Positions 32,931-44,395 of a stretch of 64,000 nucleotides of DNA are shown here, piece after piece. Under the pieces are notes generated by a model that saw only the letters and a list, made by a program, of their open reading frames with translations, did no database searches and was not told the DNA's origin. The translations under genes were made by a program, and so were the position numbers. The stretch comes from Cymbidium sinense. Lineage: Eukaryota > Streptophyta > Magnoliopsida > Asparagales > Orchidaceae. The DNA is taken from the NCBI GenBank assembly GCA_021442155.1, contig CM038215.1:272531014-272595013 (forward strand). Reading direction: 5' to 3'. Within the stretch, counting starts at the first letter, position 1; every line of letters starts with the position of its first letter.

Positions 32931-33736
32931 TGAATCGCACTCCAAAGTGAGGTCATAGGCATTGGGCTCCATAGTGTTGCCCTTGGAGATAGATGATTGG
33001 AAGACGAAGCCATGTTTCACATTATATACTGGATACATCTTTCAACACTTTGCTTGTGAGACCATGGATACATGAGAACAACATAGTTCCATCTCTACAT
33101 TAATATGAAGTTTGTGATGTGGGATCATCTACTGTGTCAAAGGAGATCTGAAGCCATTTATAGTTCACGAGGTCGACATATATGAGGATGCGGCTTACTA
33201 CCTCCCTCAAAATCAACAAGTCTATTCTCGCAAACTTGGGCCAAGTTTAAAAAAATAAAGAAAAAGAAAAAGAAAAAAGAAAACAAAAAAGAAAATGGAA
33301 AAGAAAATAAAAGGGAGAGAAAATAAACTTGGAGGAGGAAGTGGATCCTAACATTAAATTTCACCCATAGTTCGTTACTCCATTCGAACATATGGGTATG
33401 ATGACCGAACCTCCACCAAGCAGAGGAAGAGGCCAGTTCAGAGGCAATCCAAGGGGTGTAAAACCTCTTTATTGGCACCCATAAGATATGTCCCAACTAC
33501 CAAAACACTGCTATCCATATAGATGTAGAATCTAGTTCAGGATGAGTCTTATATAGTAGATTCCCTTGGAGGTGACACTTGAGCTTGATAGCATGAAGGG
33601 GCTCCAAAGCAAAAGCATAAGTGTATCGAACTCATATGAAATAGTTAGGGTATGGGTTGGGAACCTTAGCTCTAACCCACTTTCCTCTCAAAAATGAGAG
33701 TTTGGTAGTTAAGGAAGCCCTAAGTCATCCACAAGT
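32931..33736 (+). pseudogene. Ty3/gypsy protease-RT linker (copy 2), resuming after the insertion
   Basis: ALGSIVLPLEIDDWKTK is read near 32955-33010. After a frame change come DTSFNTLLVRPWIHENN and IVPS, matching the conserved LLGRPWIH...VPSTLHQ segment of this gypsy group (Gly changed to Val). DIYEDAAYYLPQNQ follows near 33175-33220. A purine-rich tract of about 100 bases at 33247-33345 has no coding sense. The remainder to 33736 is the poorly conserved end of the linker. Confidence 0.75.
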
Positions 33737-34440
33737 GTGAAGACTCGAGGTTCTTTAGGAGCATCATCCTCAAGTCAAGAAGTTGATGTAGAACTTGAGG
33801 ATGATTCATATAAAGGTTTAATAGAATTACCTTTTATTAGTACTTCTTGTGTTCATAATTTAGCAAAGAAAGGGTTAATCCTACATACTTGGTCAAAGCA
33901 TAGGTCATACTACTTCAAAAAATTATGGAAGAACAAATGCAAAAGCTCTCAATCAGGACTAACACTAGGATTTGATACAATGGGTCAGTTGATGATGACG
34001 ATTACTGCTTAATCATCATCAATCATTTGAAATTTGATAGGTTCTTTTCAAGTCACATTAACTCATATGAGGAGCTGTCCTTATTAACTTCAGATGATCC
34101 AAATGATTTTGAAGTCAAAGATGCACCGTCAGAGTTTGAAGAAGAGATTAAGTCAACCATTAACGAGCTCAAGGAAATCAATTTAGGAATTGAAGAAGAT
34201 TCACACTCGACATACATCAGTTCTTTATTGAATGAAATTAAAACTAATGACTTAGGCTATTGATTGAGTTTAAGGACTACTTTGCATGGATTTATGAAGA
34301 GATTCCTAGATTGGCTCCTAACGTAGCAGTCCATAAACTAATAATAGAGCTTTACAAACCCTATCAAGCAAGCTCCTAGATGCATGTGATTAGACATAGA
34401 ACAATAGGTCATTTTGAAGTCAAGAAATTGATGATGCTTC
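33737..34440 (+). pseudogene. Ty3/gypsy pre-RT region (copy 2)
   Basis: The open frame 33737-34012 begins SSSSQEVDVELEDDSY and has no recognised domain. The frame 34027-34263 has STINELKEINLGIEEDSHST and YISSLLNE, the conserved INLG segment just before RT. After a stop and frame change it continues LIEFKDYFAWIYEEIPRLAP and NVAVHKL, the (Y/F)KDVFAW...MPGLDPKVAVH motif, at about 34262-34340. The ORF starts have no significance; these are parts of one polyprotein. Confidence 0.85.
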
Positions 34441-35130
34441 ATAGGAAGAAAAATACCTACCTAGTTAGCGTCATCCTAGTTAAGAAAATGAATGGCCAAA
34501 TTCATATATACTTTGATTTAGAGATTTAAATAAGGCATGTCCAAAAGATGAATTTCCACCAATCCTAGATGGTGACATTGCCTCATCTCATAGTCTTCTT
34601 ATTCATGGATGGCTCATCAGAAATAACCAAATAAAGATGGCCCTAAAGATAAAAGAAACACTACTTTTAGAACCCCGATCAGAATCTATTATTATAAGGT
34701 CATGCCTTTCAACCTTAAAATGCTCATTTTACATACCGGTGACTATTTCGAATCTTTGATGAACTCATTCATCATCAAATTGAGTGCTATGTCAATGATC
34801 TATTAAAGTAAAAAAGGAAGACATCTCTTTGACTTGAGTAGTTTTCAAATAGTTAAGAAAATTTAACCTCAAAATGAACCCAGTGTGCATTTAGAGTAAC
34901 TTCGAAATTCTTTGGGTTTGTTGTATTGACACTAGAATCAAAATCGATCTAGGAGAAGATTAAGGTGAAATTAGAAATGCCACCCCAAAAGTTTAACAAT
35001 AGATCATTCTAAGAGGGTGGTTGGAGTATCTAAGATGCTTTATATCCAACCTATCAAAAAGATGTCAGCCATTCTCAGCACTTGTCAAAAAGAATGCCAA
35101 GTTCAAGTGGGATGATAAGTATGAGCTTGC
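34441..35130 (+). pseudogene. Ty3/gypsy reverse transcriptase (copy 2), active site mutated
   Basis: VILVKKMNGQIHIYFDL at about 34466-34520 is the RT fingers motif with the first catalytic Asp. SFMDGYSGYNQ-like sequence (LFMDGSSE, about 34600) and KIKETLLLEP follow. IECYVNDLLK at 34779-34808 is the YVDD box, with the first Asp changed to Asn at 34794-34796. From 34826 the sequence repeats what opens the window (LFDL, QFNLK-like, KFFGFVV). Many stops and deletions are present; the enzyme is dead. Confidence 0.87.
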
Positions 35131-36150
35131 CTTCGAATAAATCAAGCATTACGATGATGCTTTTAGCAACCATGCAAGCTCATACTTTACACTTCTACAT
35201 TAGATGACTCGCTTGGTGCTTTGTTGGCCCAAGCAAATGATGAAGGGAAGGAAAATGTACTCTACTACCTCAACCATCATCTAATCCTCTAGGCTAATTA
35301 TCCACCCATTGAGAAGCATTGCTTAGCTTTAATCATTGCATCCCAAAAGCTACACACTACATGCTTCCTCATAAAGTGAACTTAATCTCTAGGATCAATC
35401 CACTAATATCTCATGACACTCGATGCTATCCGGATGGTTGGCATGATGGTCCATGATCCTCTTTTGACATTACCTTTATACCCTCCATGCGGTGAAAGGA
35501 CAAGCTTGGATTTCTTAGCGGGACACCCACTTCACCTTCTCTCCCTTAGTGATGATCTCCTTGATGAACAAATCATGAATTTAGGGGATACTAGCATTCT
35601 GGGAGATGTACATTGATGGTGCGACTTCCTCTCAGAGGAGAAGAACCACCTACTATTCAGAAAGGTAGGGTAGAATAGTTCTCTTAACTAGATGTGATGT
35701 GATGAGATTCTCATATCATCTATCCAATCCTTACAATAACAATGAAGTCAAATATGAGGCTCGATTGCAGTTAAGAGTTAGTTGTTATTCATCCATAACA
35801 TCAACATCTTTAGGATTCTCAACTAGTTATCAACCAAATCATGGGTCCTATTAGGTTATAAAGCTCAAGCTCCATCACTATCACAAGTACACCATGGAGT
35901 TGTTGGCCCAAATCCTAGAGATTACCATTTATAAGATTCCTCGATGAGAGAACACCATAATGTATGCTTTAGCCAAGCTTTATTGGCAAGTCAGGAGGAT
36001 GAGTCCATATCAATAAAGGTCTAAAATAGAAGTCTTATCCTTATTGATATTGAACTCATCAAAAGTACTCTCTTAAAGGGGAGGTTACCATTGCCAAGAA
36101 GGATGAGGAGTTGATTGGAGGAAACCATTCATAGATTACTAAATAAGGCA
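35131..36150 (+). pseudogene. Ty3/gypsy RNase H regions (copy 2)
   Basis: The RNase H start (LILYTSTLDDSLGALLAQAN-like, about 35185-35245) and the second RNase H (VMRFSYHLSNPYNNNEVKYE, about 35705-35760) can be followed against 340-1030 of the window. Numerous small deletions distinguish this copy. The 67-codon ORF at 35413-35616 is an out-of-frame reading. Confidence 0.78.
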
Positions 36151-37320
36151 AACTATATCAGAGAAGTCCCAAGCCATCGATGAAAGAAGCACTTTCCATG
36201 CTCTTGTGGATGATGATGTCTTATGCTCTTTCAATCAAATGTGGTTATATTGTTTAGATAAAGAATCTAAGATCATAGAGGTACACACATGATTATGTGG
36301 AGCCAACCAATCAGGTCCAAGATGGAAGCCAAGATCGAGACTAGGATACTACATGATCAAGATTGCATGGATATATGGAGGGTGATGCCACCAATGTCAA
36401 ATATATTGTGGTCTACACTAACCACCCAACATTCTACATCTACATTAGCCTCATGGCCATTGAGTGTTGGGGTACCAACATAGTGCATCGATTAATCCTC
36501 TTTCTTCCAAGGGTCATCGATTCATCTTCTTTGAGTACTTTTGAAATGGGCAAGGTGATTTCACTCGAGAGGTCTTCGGTGTGTGCTATAATTTTTTAGG
36601 AACCATATCATCTATATAGGTTTGAGTGCCTTGATGAATTATATCGATAATAGTGCATTCAGAAACAGATCAACAACTTTACTCGAAGACACAACATAGA
36701 TTGGAGATATTCTACCATCAACTACCCAAGGGCAAATGACTTAGCAAAAGCCTTCAACAAAATTACCATCTAAATATTGAAGAAGACACTCAGCAATAAT
36801 ATGTGATAATGGCATGAGCAATTAGTTGAAGCCTTATGGGCTTACCGCACCACATATTGAACTCTCTCACTCTCCTTCTCTTTGGTGTATGGGTTAAGTT
36901 GTTCTACCATTAGAAGTCCAACTTCCATCACAAAGGATAGTTGAAGGTAGCAAGATCACAACATAGTAGAATGCCAAGTTACGGTTATAAGAGATCAAAG
37001 GTTTGGAGGAGAGATTCTTGCAAGTATGCTAAAATTCAAGTTGTACAAAGCTAAAATGATTCAAGCTTATAACAAGTTGGTCCATCCTAGAGCATTTCAA
37101 GTAGGAGAGCTTATTTTAGTTCTAAGGACACGGATTGTTGCCCATCATAAGATGGGAGGCAAGTTTGAACCCTCTTAGGAAGGCCCTTTTGCCATAGAGA
37201 AGGCCTACTAAAGAGGATCTTATTACTTTATTAATCATAAGGGAGAGCTCCCAATGCATCCAATCAACGTGCTCTACTTAAATAAATATTATAAATCACG
37301 TTTGAAAATAATTATCATCA
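36151..37320 (+). pseudogene. Ty3/gypsy integrase (copy 2)
   Basis: The segment aligns with 1330-2530. Recognisable pieces are the zinc-binding region at about 36270-36370, ECWGTNIV at about 36459-36483, SKWARV-like sequence at about 36540, INYPRANDLAKAF at about 36718-36756, the AYRTT-like end of the core at about 36840, and FQVGELILVL at about 37098-37127. Stops and frame shifts are frequent. The end of homology (INVLYLNKYYKSRLK) is near 37264-37308. Confidence 0.82.
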
Positions 37321-39480
37321 ATGAAAATTCTATTTTAAATTCAATCTGTTCCATGTTGAAAGTATTTTTATTTATAAATCCACCACGATGTGTTTAAGGT
37401 AGGTATAAGAAACTTGAGCAGCATTCTATCCATCATCTACACAACACGAACACAAAATACACACAAACATATAAAATAAATACATATCTTTTGTCTTTAG
37501 CTACTCTATGTTGAGATAACGCCTCAAGTGGCACTCACTCTGTAACTATTCTAGGTTAGGCTGATGTGCTACCCTAGCGGTCTTCTTGCTTTAGAGGATG
37601 TAAGTATGCTACACTTTCCTTCTTTAGCCACTACACACCGATGAGTTCCTTGTTAGTTTGGTAGGTCTTACTATATGGTCGGTAAGCTACCTCATGTTGG
37701 TTTCATTTAAGAGGATGTGAGTTAGCTACACTTTACTTCTTGGATTAGCCTTATGCAGGTTGAGTATATTTGAGGTTTAGGATAAGTCCCCTAGCCTTCC
37801 CTCCTGCTTCAAGTGCGGGTCTAGTCCTTCCTTAGGGCTCCCACTTAGTAGTGCTCTAGGTCGGATATGTGATGACAATGTGATGATCAATATCACTTGG
37901 AAAGTTGTAAGCCTACATGTTTTCTTTCCATATTGATCATTACTGCAAGACTAAGGTTGGTTGGTTACTATCTTTGATTGATACACCACTCATGCCGACG
38001 AATACACTTTATGTTGGTTGGTTCTCACACCTTAGGATACACCACTCATGGTGGATGTAAGTCTGCTATGCTTTCTCCTTGAGTTGGCTACCGTACACCT
38101 ATAAGCTTTCTTTTCCAGGGCTCAGGATAATGCTCCTAGTAGCACCTCCCCTGTGGGCACTATATTTGGATCACATCCTTTGCAATCCCATTTAGACACT
38201 ACCTGAGTTACTATCGGATTAGACAGTTCCCCTTTCCTAGTAACCACCCTTATGGTTGGAGAATTTATCCTGTGAATGTGCAGATTCTCACTTAGTCCAG
38301 TAAATCTGAGATAAGTCAAGGATGACATAGCCCCTTTCAGTGTGGTCCTTCGCACACCAACAGGGTCCACACAAATATATAAACAAAATATATATTGACT
38401 TGTGGATTAGGAGGACACCCCTAGCGATACCTTTTCCCAAACATGCATCCTATCTTTAAGGTAGTGTCAGCAAAATGCCTTATAGGAATTTTTTGATTAC
38501 TCTTGAGTTGATATAAGTCTCCTGTGGCATTCACTCAGTAGTCTCCCCAAGTGGGTTTATTTGTTGTACCAATTGGTCACCCAGTGGCTATTCCACCTTT
38601 AGAAGATGTAAGTGTGCTACACCTTCTTCCTAGCACAATTGCACCAAAAGGCAACCCCTTAGGTTGCTAGCTCTACCCACATAGTAGACTATCCTTTGGA
38701 TTTATAAATCGAGATAGGACAAGTCAGCCCCTTCTCAGTGGGTCCATCGCACACCAACATAGTCCATAAATTAAATATATCAAATTTGATTGAGCTCACA
38801 TCTCCAATGGATATGCCCTCAATTTGAAATCAAACAAAACCAAACAAACCATATCAAATAACATAAAATTATGATAAAATTAATCATGACTACTTTTGAG
38901 TTGATATAAGTCCTCAGCGGCATTCACTTAGTAGTCATCTTAAGCCAAGTTTGATTTGTTGTGCATCCAACAGGTCACCCCAGTGGTTGTTCCTCACTTT
39001 GGAAGATATAATTCTGCTACGCCTTCTTCCTAGCAGTCCATTACACTAAAACAACCCCTTGGTATATCCTTTGGATTTATAAACTGGTAGGTCAAGGATG
39101 ATATAGCCCCTTCTAGTGGGTCCATTGCACAGGGTCCATACATTAACTCAATTAAATTAAACGATGTAGTTTTTCCCAGTGAGTTAAATCACCCTTCTCC
39201 TTAGTGGAGCCCCAAATCATATGTAAACAAGTCAAGCAAACAAATCAAATTCAAAATTAACCTCCCCAATGGAGCCAAATTAAAACAACTCCCCTGGTAG
39301 AGTTAAATCAAAGAAATCCAACCAAACTCTTATTCCCAGTGGATACATCCCAAATAAATCTATGAAATCAAACTCAAATCCAAATCCCCAGTGGATAGAC
39401 CGAACTTGCTTCCCTAGTGGAAGGTTCATATACGTCCCAGTTGAGCCCATATATCTAGCAGATGTGCCTCCACATCAATT
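37321..39480. repeat. Non-coding 3' part of gypsy element copy 2 with degenerate repeats
   Basis: The segment is collinear with 2531-4440. The GAGTTGATATAAGTC unit occurs twice, at 38509 and 38895, a 386 bp period, against once in copy 1 (3786), so this copy carries one extra tandem unit. CCCAGTGGA-like words are again frequent between 39160 and 39440. The 82-codon ORF on the - strand at 38122-38370 has a counterpart at 3414-3614, but neither shows a domain; both are explained by the shared DNA. Confidence 0.65.
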
Positions 39481-41335
39481 AAAATAAAACAAATTAAATC
39501 AATTCGATCTTAATCCCTGTTGGATTATAGATTATTATCCCTAGTGGATCTTTTTTTCCATATATCATATAATCAAATCAAATTCAAACCTTATCCTCAA
39601 CAATTTTCTTCTTCTATGCCCTTGACATAGACCCCTCACATGTCATGTCTAATGCATGTGTGATTCCCTTCTCTCCATGTCCTTGACATGGAATTCTCAT
39701 CAAATCTTATTTCTTCTCTTATGCACACCTTTAATACTTCAACAAAAGCCTAACAATGTATTCATTCAAATTACATCATCTTAACATTGTAATCAACATT
39801 TTATGATTTGTGGTGCAAGCTCAAACTAACTATACAATATCATGCTAAACATATTAGGGTTTAGGAATTAACACACTATATTATATTATAATATATGATG
39901 CTATATTATAATTTGTTATAATATAATATATTGTATAACGTTAGACCTCATTAGAATCACTTAAAGGAACAAATAGCAAAATTTTCACAAAATATGAATA
40001 ATGTTCATTTTGGATGTAAAATTATTATTTTTCTATTAGAAATGGTACAAAATAGCAAAATTTTGGTGTTGCTTCTTGGTTTATGTCGTGAATTTGGCCA
40101 AATTCTTCAATCTCAACCTTCAAATTAACATTTATGTGAGTTTTGACCCAATGTATTATAACAAAAGTAAAACATACTAAAATGTAGAATATTAGTTAGT
40201 AACACACCACCACATTCATATATTTGTGAAGTTATATTGTTATGTAGATTATATTTTAATATGCTTTCATTTAATATGTTATCCAACATTACACCGTAAA
40301 ATGAATCACTCTAAGCAAAAATTTATAAAATTTGGTTGAAAAATGAACATTTATTTTGGATGCAAAATTCCATTCTTTTGATTAAATGACACTAGCAATG
40401 ATGTTCCCTAAAACTTACCTTAAATTTGGCCAAATCCTGGCAACTTAGCCTATAAATAATTATTTTTATGAATTATACCAGTACAAACTCTACTACATCA
40501 TACTATAATAAACTAAATATGATAAACAACAAGTAGTAATACACAATAGTGTGCTATAATGCATGATGCTACACTATGTTATGGCATCCTATATATAATA
40601 CACTATAACATATTATATTATATTATATTATATTGCATATCACATCACAAGGGATTGCTTAAGATAAAAAATAATAAAATTAGTCTAAATAATAAAAACT
40701 ATATATTTTAGTCATATCACTTACATATTTTAAATTGAAACAATATATTATGATGCCATGCTTTACTTATTATGAATTTGGCCAAATTCCACCATTTTAA
40801 AGTCTAAATCAACATTTTTATAAATAATGCTAGTGTAGGCTCAACTACATGATTGTAAAATACTAAAAGAATTTAAAATGCGCAGAATAATATATTATGA
40901 TATATGATGTTATACTATGATACAACATATAATATTTCTTTTGAACATAAAATCTTACTTTTTTTACTACAAGTGGCATAGCACACCTTTGGTACTAACT
41001 AATTCCCACTTCAAATTTAACAAATTTTATCATCTGATTTATTAAATCAATATTTTTTATTTATATTAATATAGACTATAGGGCATAATACAATATACTA
41101 AAACATTTCAAAACATCTTATAACATCCAAAACATCACTACATGCTCAAATATATGATGATACATTATACTATAATATATGGTATTATAATATGATTTAG
41201 GGTTATGGTTTAGGGTATTCAAATCTCCAATAGTCAAGGGAAAGTCGCTTGAAGACATTTTCTTTAGCTACCATAACTATGTTAGGATTAAGTCATTCTT
41301 TGGATTTACCCCTAATGACATCTTTATTCAAAGTT
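39481..41335. repeat. AT-rich non-coding tract, copy 2
   Basis: Collinear with 4441-6180, including the dyad-rich TATATTATATTATAATATATG near 39875-39900 and the shared end TTGAAGACATTTTCTTTAGC (41251), just before TTTAGGG-like DNA. Differences are mostly substitutions and small indels. A stray telomere-like stretch (GATTTAGGGTTATGGTTTAGGG) also occurs before the end, at about 41193-41216; copy 1 lacks it. Confidence 0.6.
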
Positions 41336-41739
41336 TAAAGTTTAGGGTTTAGGGTTAGTATAAGGTTTAGGGTTAGTTTAGGGTTTAGGGTTTAGGGCTA
41401 GTTTAGGATTTAGGGTTTAATGTTTGGGGTTTAGGGTTTAGGGTTGTAGGTTATAGGGATTAGGGTTTATGGTTTTAGGATTTAGGGTTTAGGGTTTAGG
41501 GTTTTAGGGTTTAGGGTTTAGGGTTTCGAGTTTAAGGTTTAGGGTTTAGGATTCAAAGTTTAGGGTTTAGTATTTAGGGTTCATGGTTTAGGGTTTAGGG
41601 TTTAATGTTTATGATTTAGGGTTAGGGTTTAGGGTTTAGTATTTAGGGTTTAGGTTTATGGTTTATGGTTTATGGTTTATGGTTTAAGTTTTAGTTTAGT
41701 GTTTAGGGTTTAGAGTTTTAGGTTTAGGGTTTAAGGTTT
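41336..41739 (+). repeat. Telomere-like block before cassette 6
   Basis: TTTAGGG repeats, denser than at 6181-6471 and with many perfect heptamers near 41475-41530. Ends at CTTTTAATAGAGAATAAATTC. Confidence 0.93.
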
Positions 41740-42203
41740 CTTTTAATAGAGAATAAATTCAAATTCAACATTTCTTCTATTTGATTTCATAAACCAAGTA
41801 GCATCCCAGGTTTTCTAAGACACAAGTGATGACATAGATAAAAAAGTGGACTAATAGAGAAAATGAAAAACACTAGACAAGTAGAATCATCTCAACTATA
41901 AAGACATAGTCCCATAAGCAAATCAGACCATTATTTAGTTTTTTTTCCCTTTGAATAACCCCTTCAGTAGAGATCGCCATCATATCCCTGATCTCTCCCA
42001 TTTCCAAAAGCATTGCTGTAACCTCCATCGCTCCTCCTGCCTCTATTATCACAATTGCTCTGACCACCACCTCCACATCCACAAGCACCTCTAGATCCCC
42101 CACCACCATTACAATAACCACTGCATCCACCTTCGCCGACACCCTCAAATCTAGATTGAGCCCAATTAACGATGATGTTCCGGCCGTCAAGGTTCTGCCC
42201 ATT
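41740..42203 (-). pseudogene. GR-RBP last exon and 3' UTR (cassette 6)
   Basis: On the - strand the exon starts at 42203 with AATGGGCAGAACCTTGACGG and reads NGQNLDGRNIIVNWAQSRFE, the best preserved RRM end in the window. It goes on to a tail with CSGYCNGGGGSRGACGCGGGG and SDGGYSNAFGNGRDQGYDGD. Several Gly or Tyr codons have become Cys or Ser. The NWRN terminus is replaced by diverged sequence. The frame is open from NGQN through GYDGD. The 109-codon ORF at 41873-42202 reads the wrong phase. The cassette occupies the same place after the AT-rich tract as cassette 1. Confidence 0.88.
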
Positions 42204-44395
42204 CTTAGGGTTTAGGGTTTAGGGTTAGCTTAGGGTTGTAAGTTTAGGGTTGTAGGGATAGGCTTTAGGGTCAAGGGTTACTTTTATCATTTAGGGTTTA
42301 GGGTTTAGGATTTAGGGTTTAGGGTTTAGGGTTTACGATTTAAAAAAAACTAAGTAAACTCGTAGGTTTAGGTTTATTTAGTTTATTTATTATTTATTTT
42401 AGTTTATTTTATTTTATTTTATTTATTTAGGTCAATTTTTTATTTTTTTTAGGTTAATTATTAATTCTTATTTAGTTTGGTTTATTTATTTTAAGTTTAT
42501 TTATTTTAGTTTAGGGTTTTTTTTTTGGTTTAGGTTTAGGCTCACATTTATTTTTCCATTTTTTTTCTTCTTATTTAATTTTTTAGGTTTAGGTTTTATT
42601 TTTTATTTTTAGGTTTAGGTTTTTATTTTCTTTTTCTAGGTTTAGGTTTAAATTTTTATTTTTGGTTTATTTTTAGGTTTTATTTGCTAGTTTAGGTTTA
42701 AGTTTATTTTTAGTTTATTCTATTTATTTAGTTTAGAGTTTAGGTTTAGTTTATTTTAGGTTTAAGTTTAACTTTTATTTATTATAGTTTAGTTTATTTC
42801 AGTTTAGGTTTTGGTTTGTTTTTTTTTTATTTTAGGTTTAGGTTTTTTTTTTTAGTTTAAGGTTTAGGCTTTATTTTTTATTTATTTAAAAGGTTTATTT
42901 TTTAAGTTTAGATTTTTATTTAATTTTTATTTTAGCTTTATTCTTTACGTTTAGTTTTTATTATATTTAGGTTTTTAATTTCTAGGTTATTTTATTTTTT
43001 AGTTTAGTTTAGGTTTTTATTTATTTTATTTTAGTTTAGTTTTTATTTTTTATTTTATTATACTTTTAGGTTTATGTTTATGTTTAGTTTAGGTTTTTAT
43101 TTTATTTTATTTTTTTATTTTATTTAGGTTTATATTTTTTTTCTTTATTTTATTTTTAGGTTTTATATAGTTTAGGTTTAGGTTTTTAGGTTTTTAGGGT
43201 TTATTGCTTAAGGTTTAGGGTTTAAGATTTAGGGTTTACGGTTTGGGGTTTAGGGTTTGGGGTTAGGATTGTAGATTTCATTGTTTAGGGTTCCAGGTGT
43301 AGGGTTTATGGTTTAGGGTGTAGGGTTTTTATTTTTATTTTTATTTTTTTTTATTTTTAATTTTTTTAAATTAAGTAAATTGGTAGGGTTATGTTTATTT
43401 AGTTTATTTAGTTTATTTAGTTTATTTTTTATTTATTTTATTTTATTTTATTTTTTATTTTTATTTAAGATTATTTTTATTTTTATTTAGTTTAGTTTAT
43501 TCATTCTAGGTTTTATTATTTTAGTTTATTTAGTAGGTTGAGGTTTAGTTTTAGGTTTATTTTTTAGTTTAGTTTTATTTTTATTTTATTTTTTAGGTTT
43601 AAGTTTTTTTTTATTTTTAGGTTTAGGTTTAGGTTTTTATTTTATTTTTTTAGGTTTAGCTTTTAGGTTTATATTTTAAGTTTATTTTTAGGTATTATTT
43701 TTTAGTTTAGGTTCAAGTTTATTTTTAGTTTATTTTATTTTATTTAGTTTAGGTTTCTGTTTAGATTTAGTTTACTTTAGGTTTAGGTTTAGGTTTTATT
43801 TATTTTAGTTTAGTTTATCTTAGTTTAGATTTATTTTATCTTTATTTTAAGTTAAGGTTTTTTTTTAAGTTTAGAGTATAGGTTTTATTTTTTATTTATT
43901 TTTAGGTTTATTCTTTTGGTTTAGGTTTTAATTTAGTTTTATTTTAGGTTTATTTTATTTTTATTTTAGGTTTAGTTTTTATTTTATTTAGTCTTTTTTA
44001 TTATTTTTAGTTTAGTTTAAGTTTTCATTTATTTTATTTTAGTTTAATTTTTATTTTTTATTTTATTTTCTTTTTAGGTTAAGGTTTATGTTTTTAATTT
44101 ATTGTATTTTATAAGTTTAGGTTTAGGGTTTAGGGTTTTGGGTTTAGGGATTAGTGCTTAGGCTTTAGGGTTTTGGTTTTTCAGGGTTTAGGGTATAGGG
44201 TTAGCTTAGGATTAAGGGTTAGTTTAGGGTTTAGGGTTTAAGCTTTAGAGTTTAGGGTTTTTAGCTTTTAGGGTGTATGGTTTGGGGTTAGTTTAGGGTT
44301 TAGGGTTTAGGGTTAGGGTTAGTGTATAAGGTTTAGGGTGTAGGGTTTAGGGTTTAGGGTTAGCTTAAGGTTTAGGGTTTAGAGTTTAGGGTTTT
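42204..44395 (+). repeat. Satellite units: telomere-like and T-rich blocks
   Basis: Telomere-like 42204-42335; landmark A at about 42340 (AACTAAGTAAACTCGTAGG); T-rich to 43190, ending in landmark B (AGGTTTTATATAGTTTAGG, about 43160). Telomere-like 43190-43330; landmark A at about 43364 (AAATTAAGTAAATTGGTAGG); T-rich to about 44110; telomere-like 44110-44395. Block lengths of about 0.75-0.85 kb agree with those left of the gypsy region. Confidence 0.9.

Noticed and set aside
38122..38370. 82-codon - strand ORF partly conserved at 3414-3614
   Set aside because: Similarity follows from the duplicated DNA; the two readings differ in length and ends, and no family features are seen.
41873..42202. 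- strand ORFs of 70-109 codons beginning MGRT (also at 52303, 63690 and 6659)
   Set aside because: They start at an ATG one base out of phase with the true NGQN frame. The correct phase gives RRM-end and Gly-rich sequence matching plant GR-RBPs; the ATG phase gives Val/Met-rich sequence.
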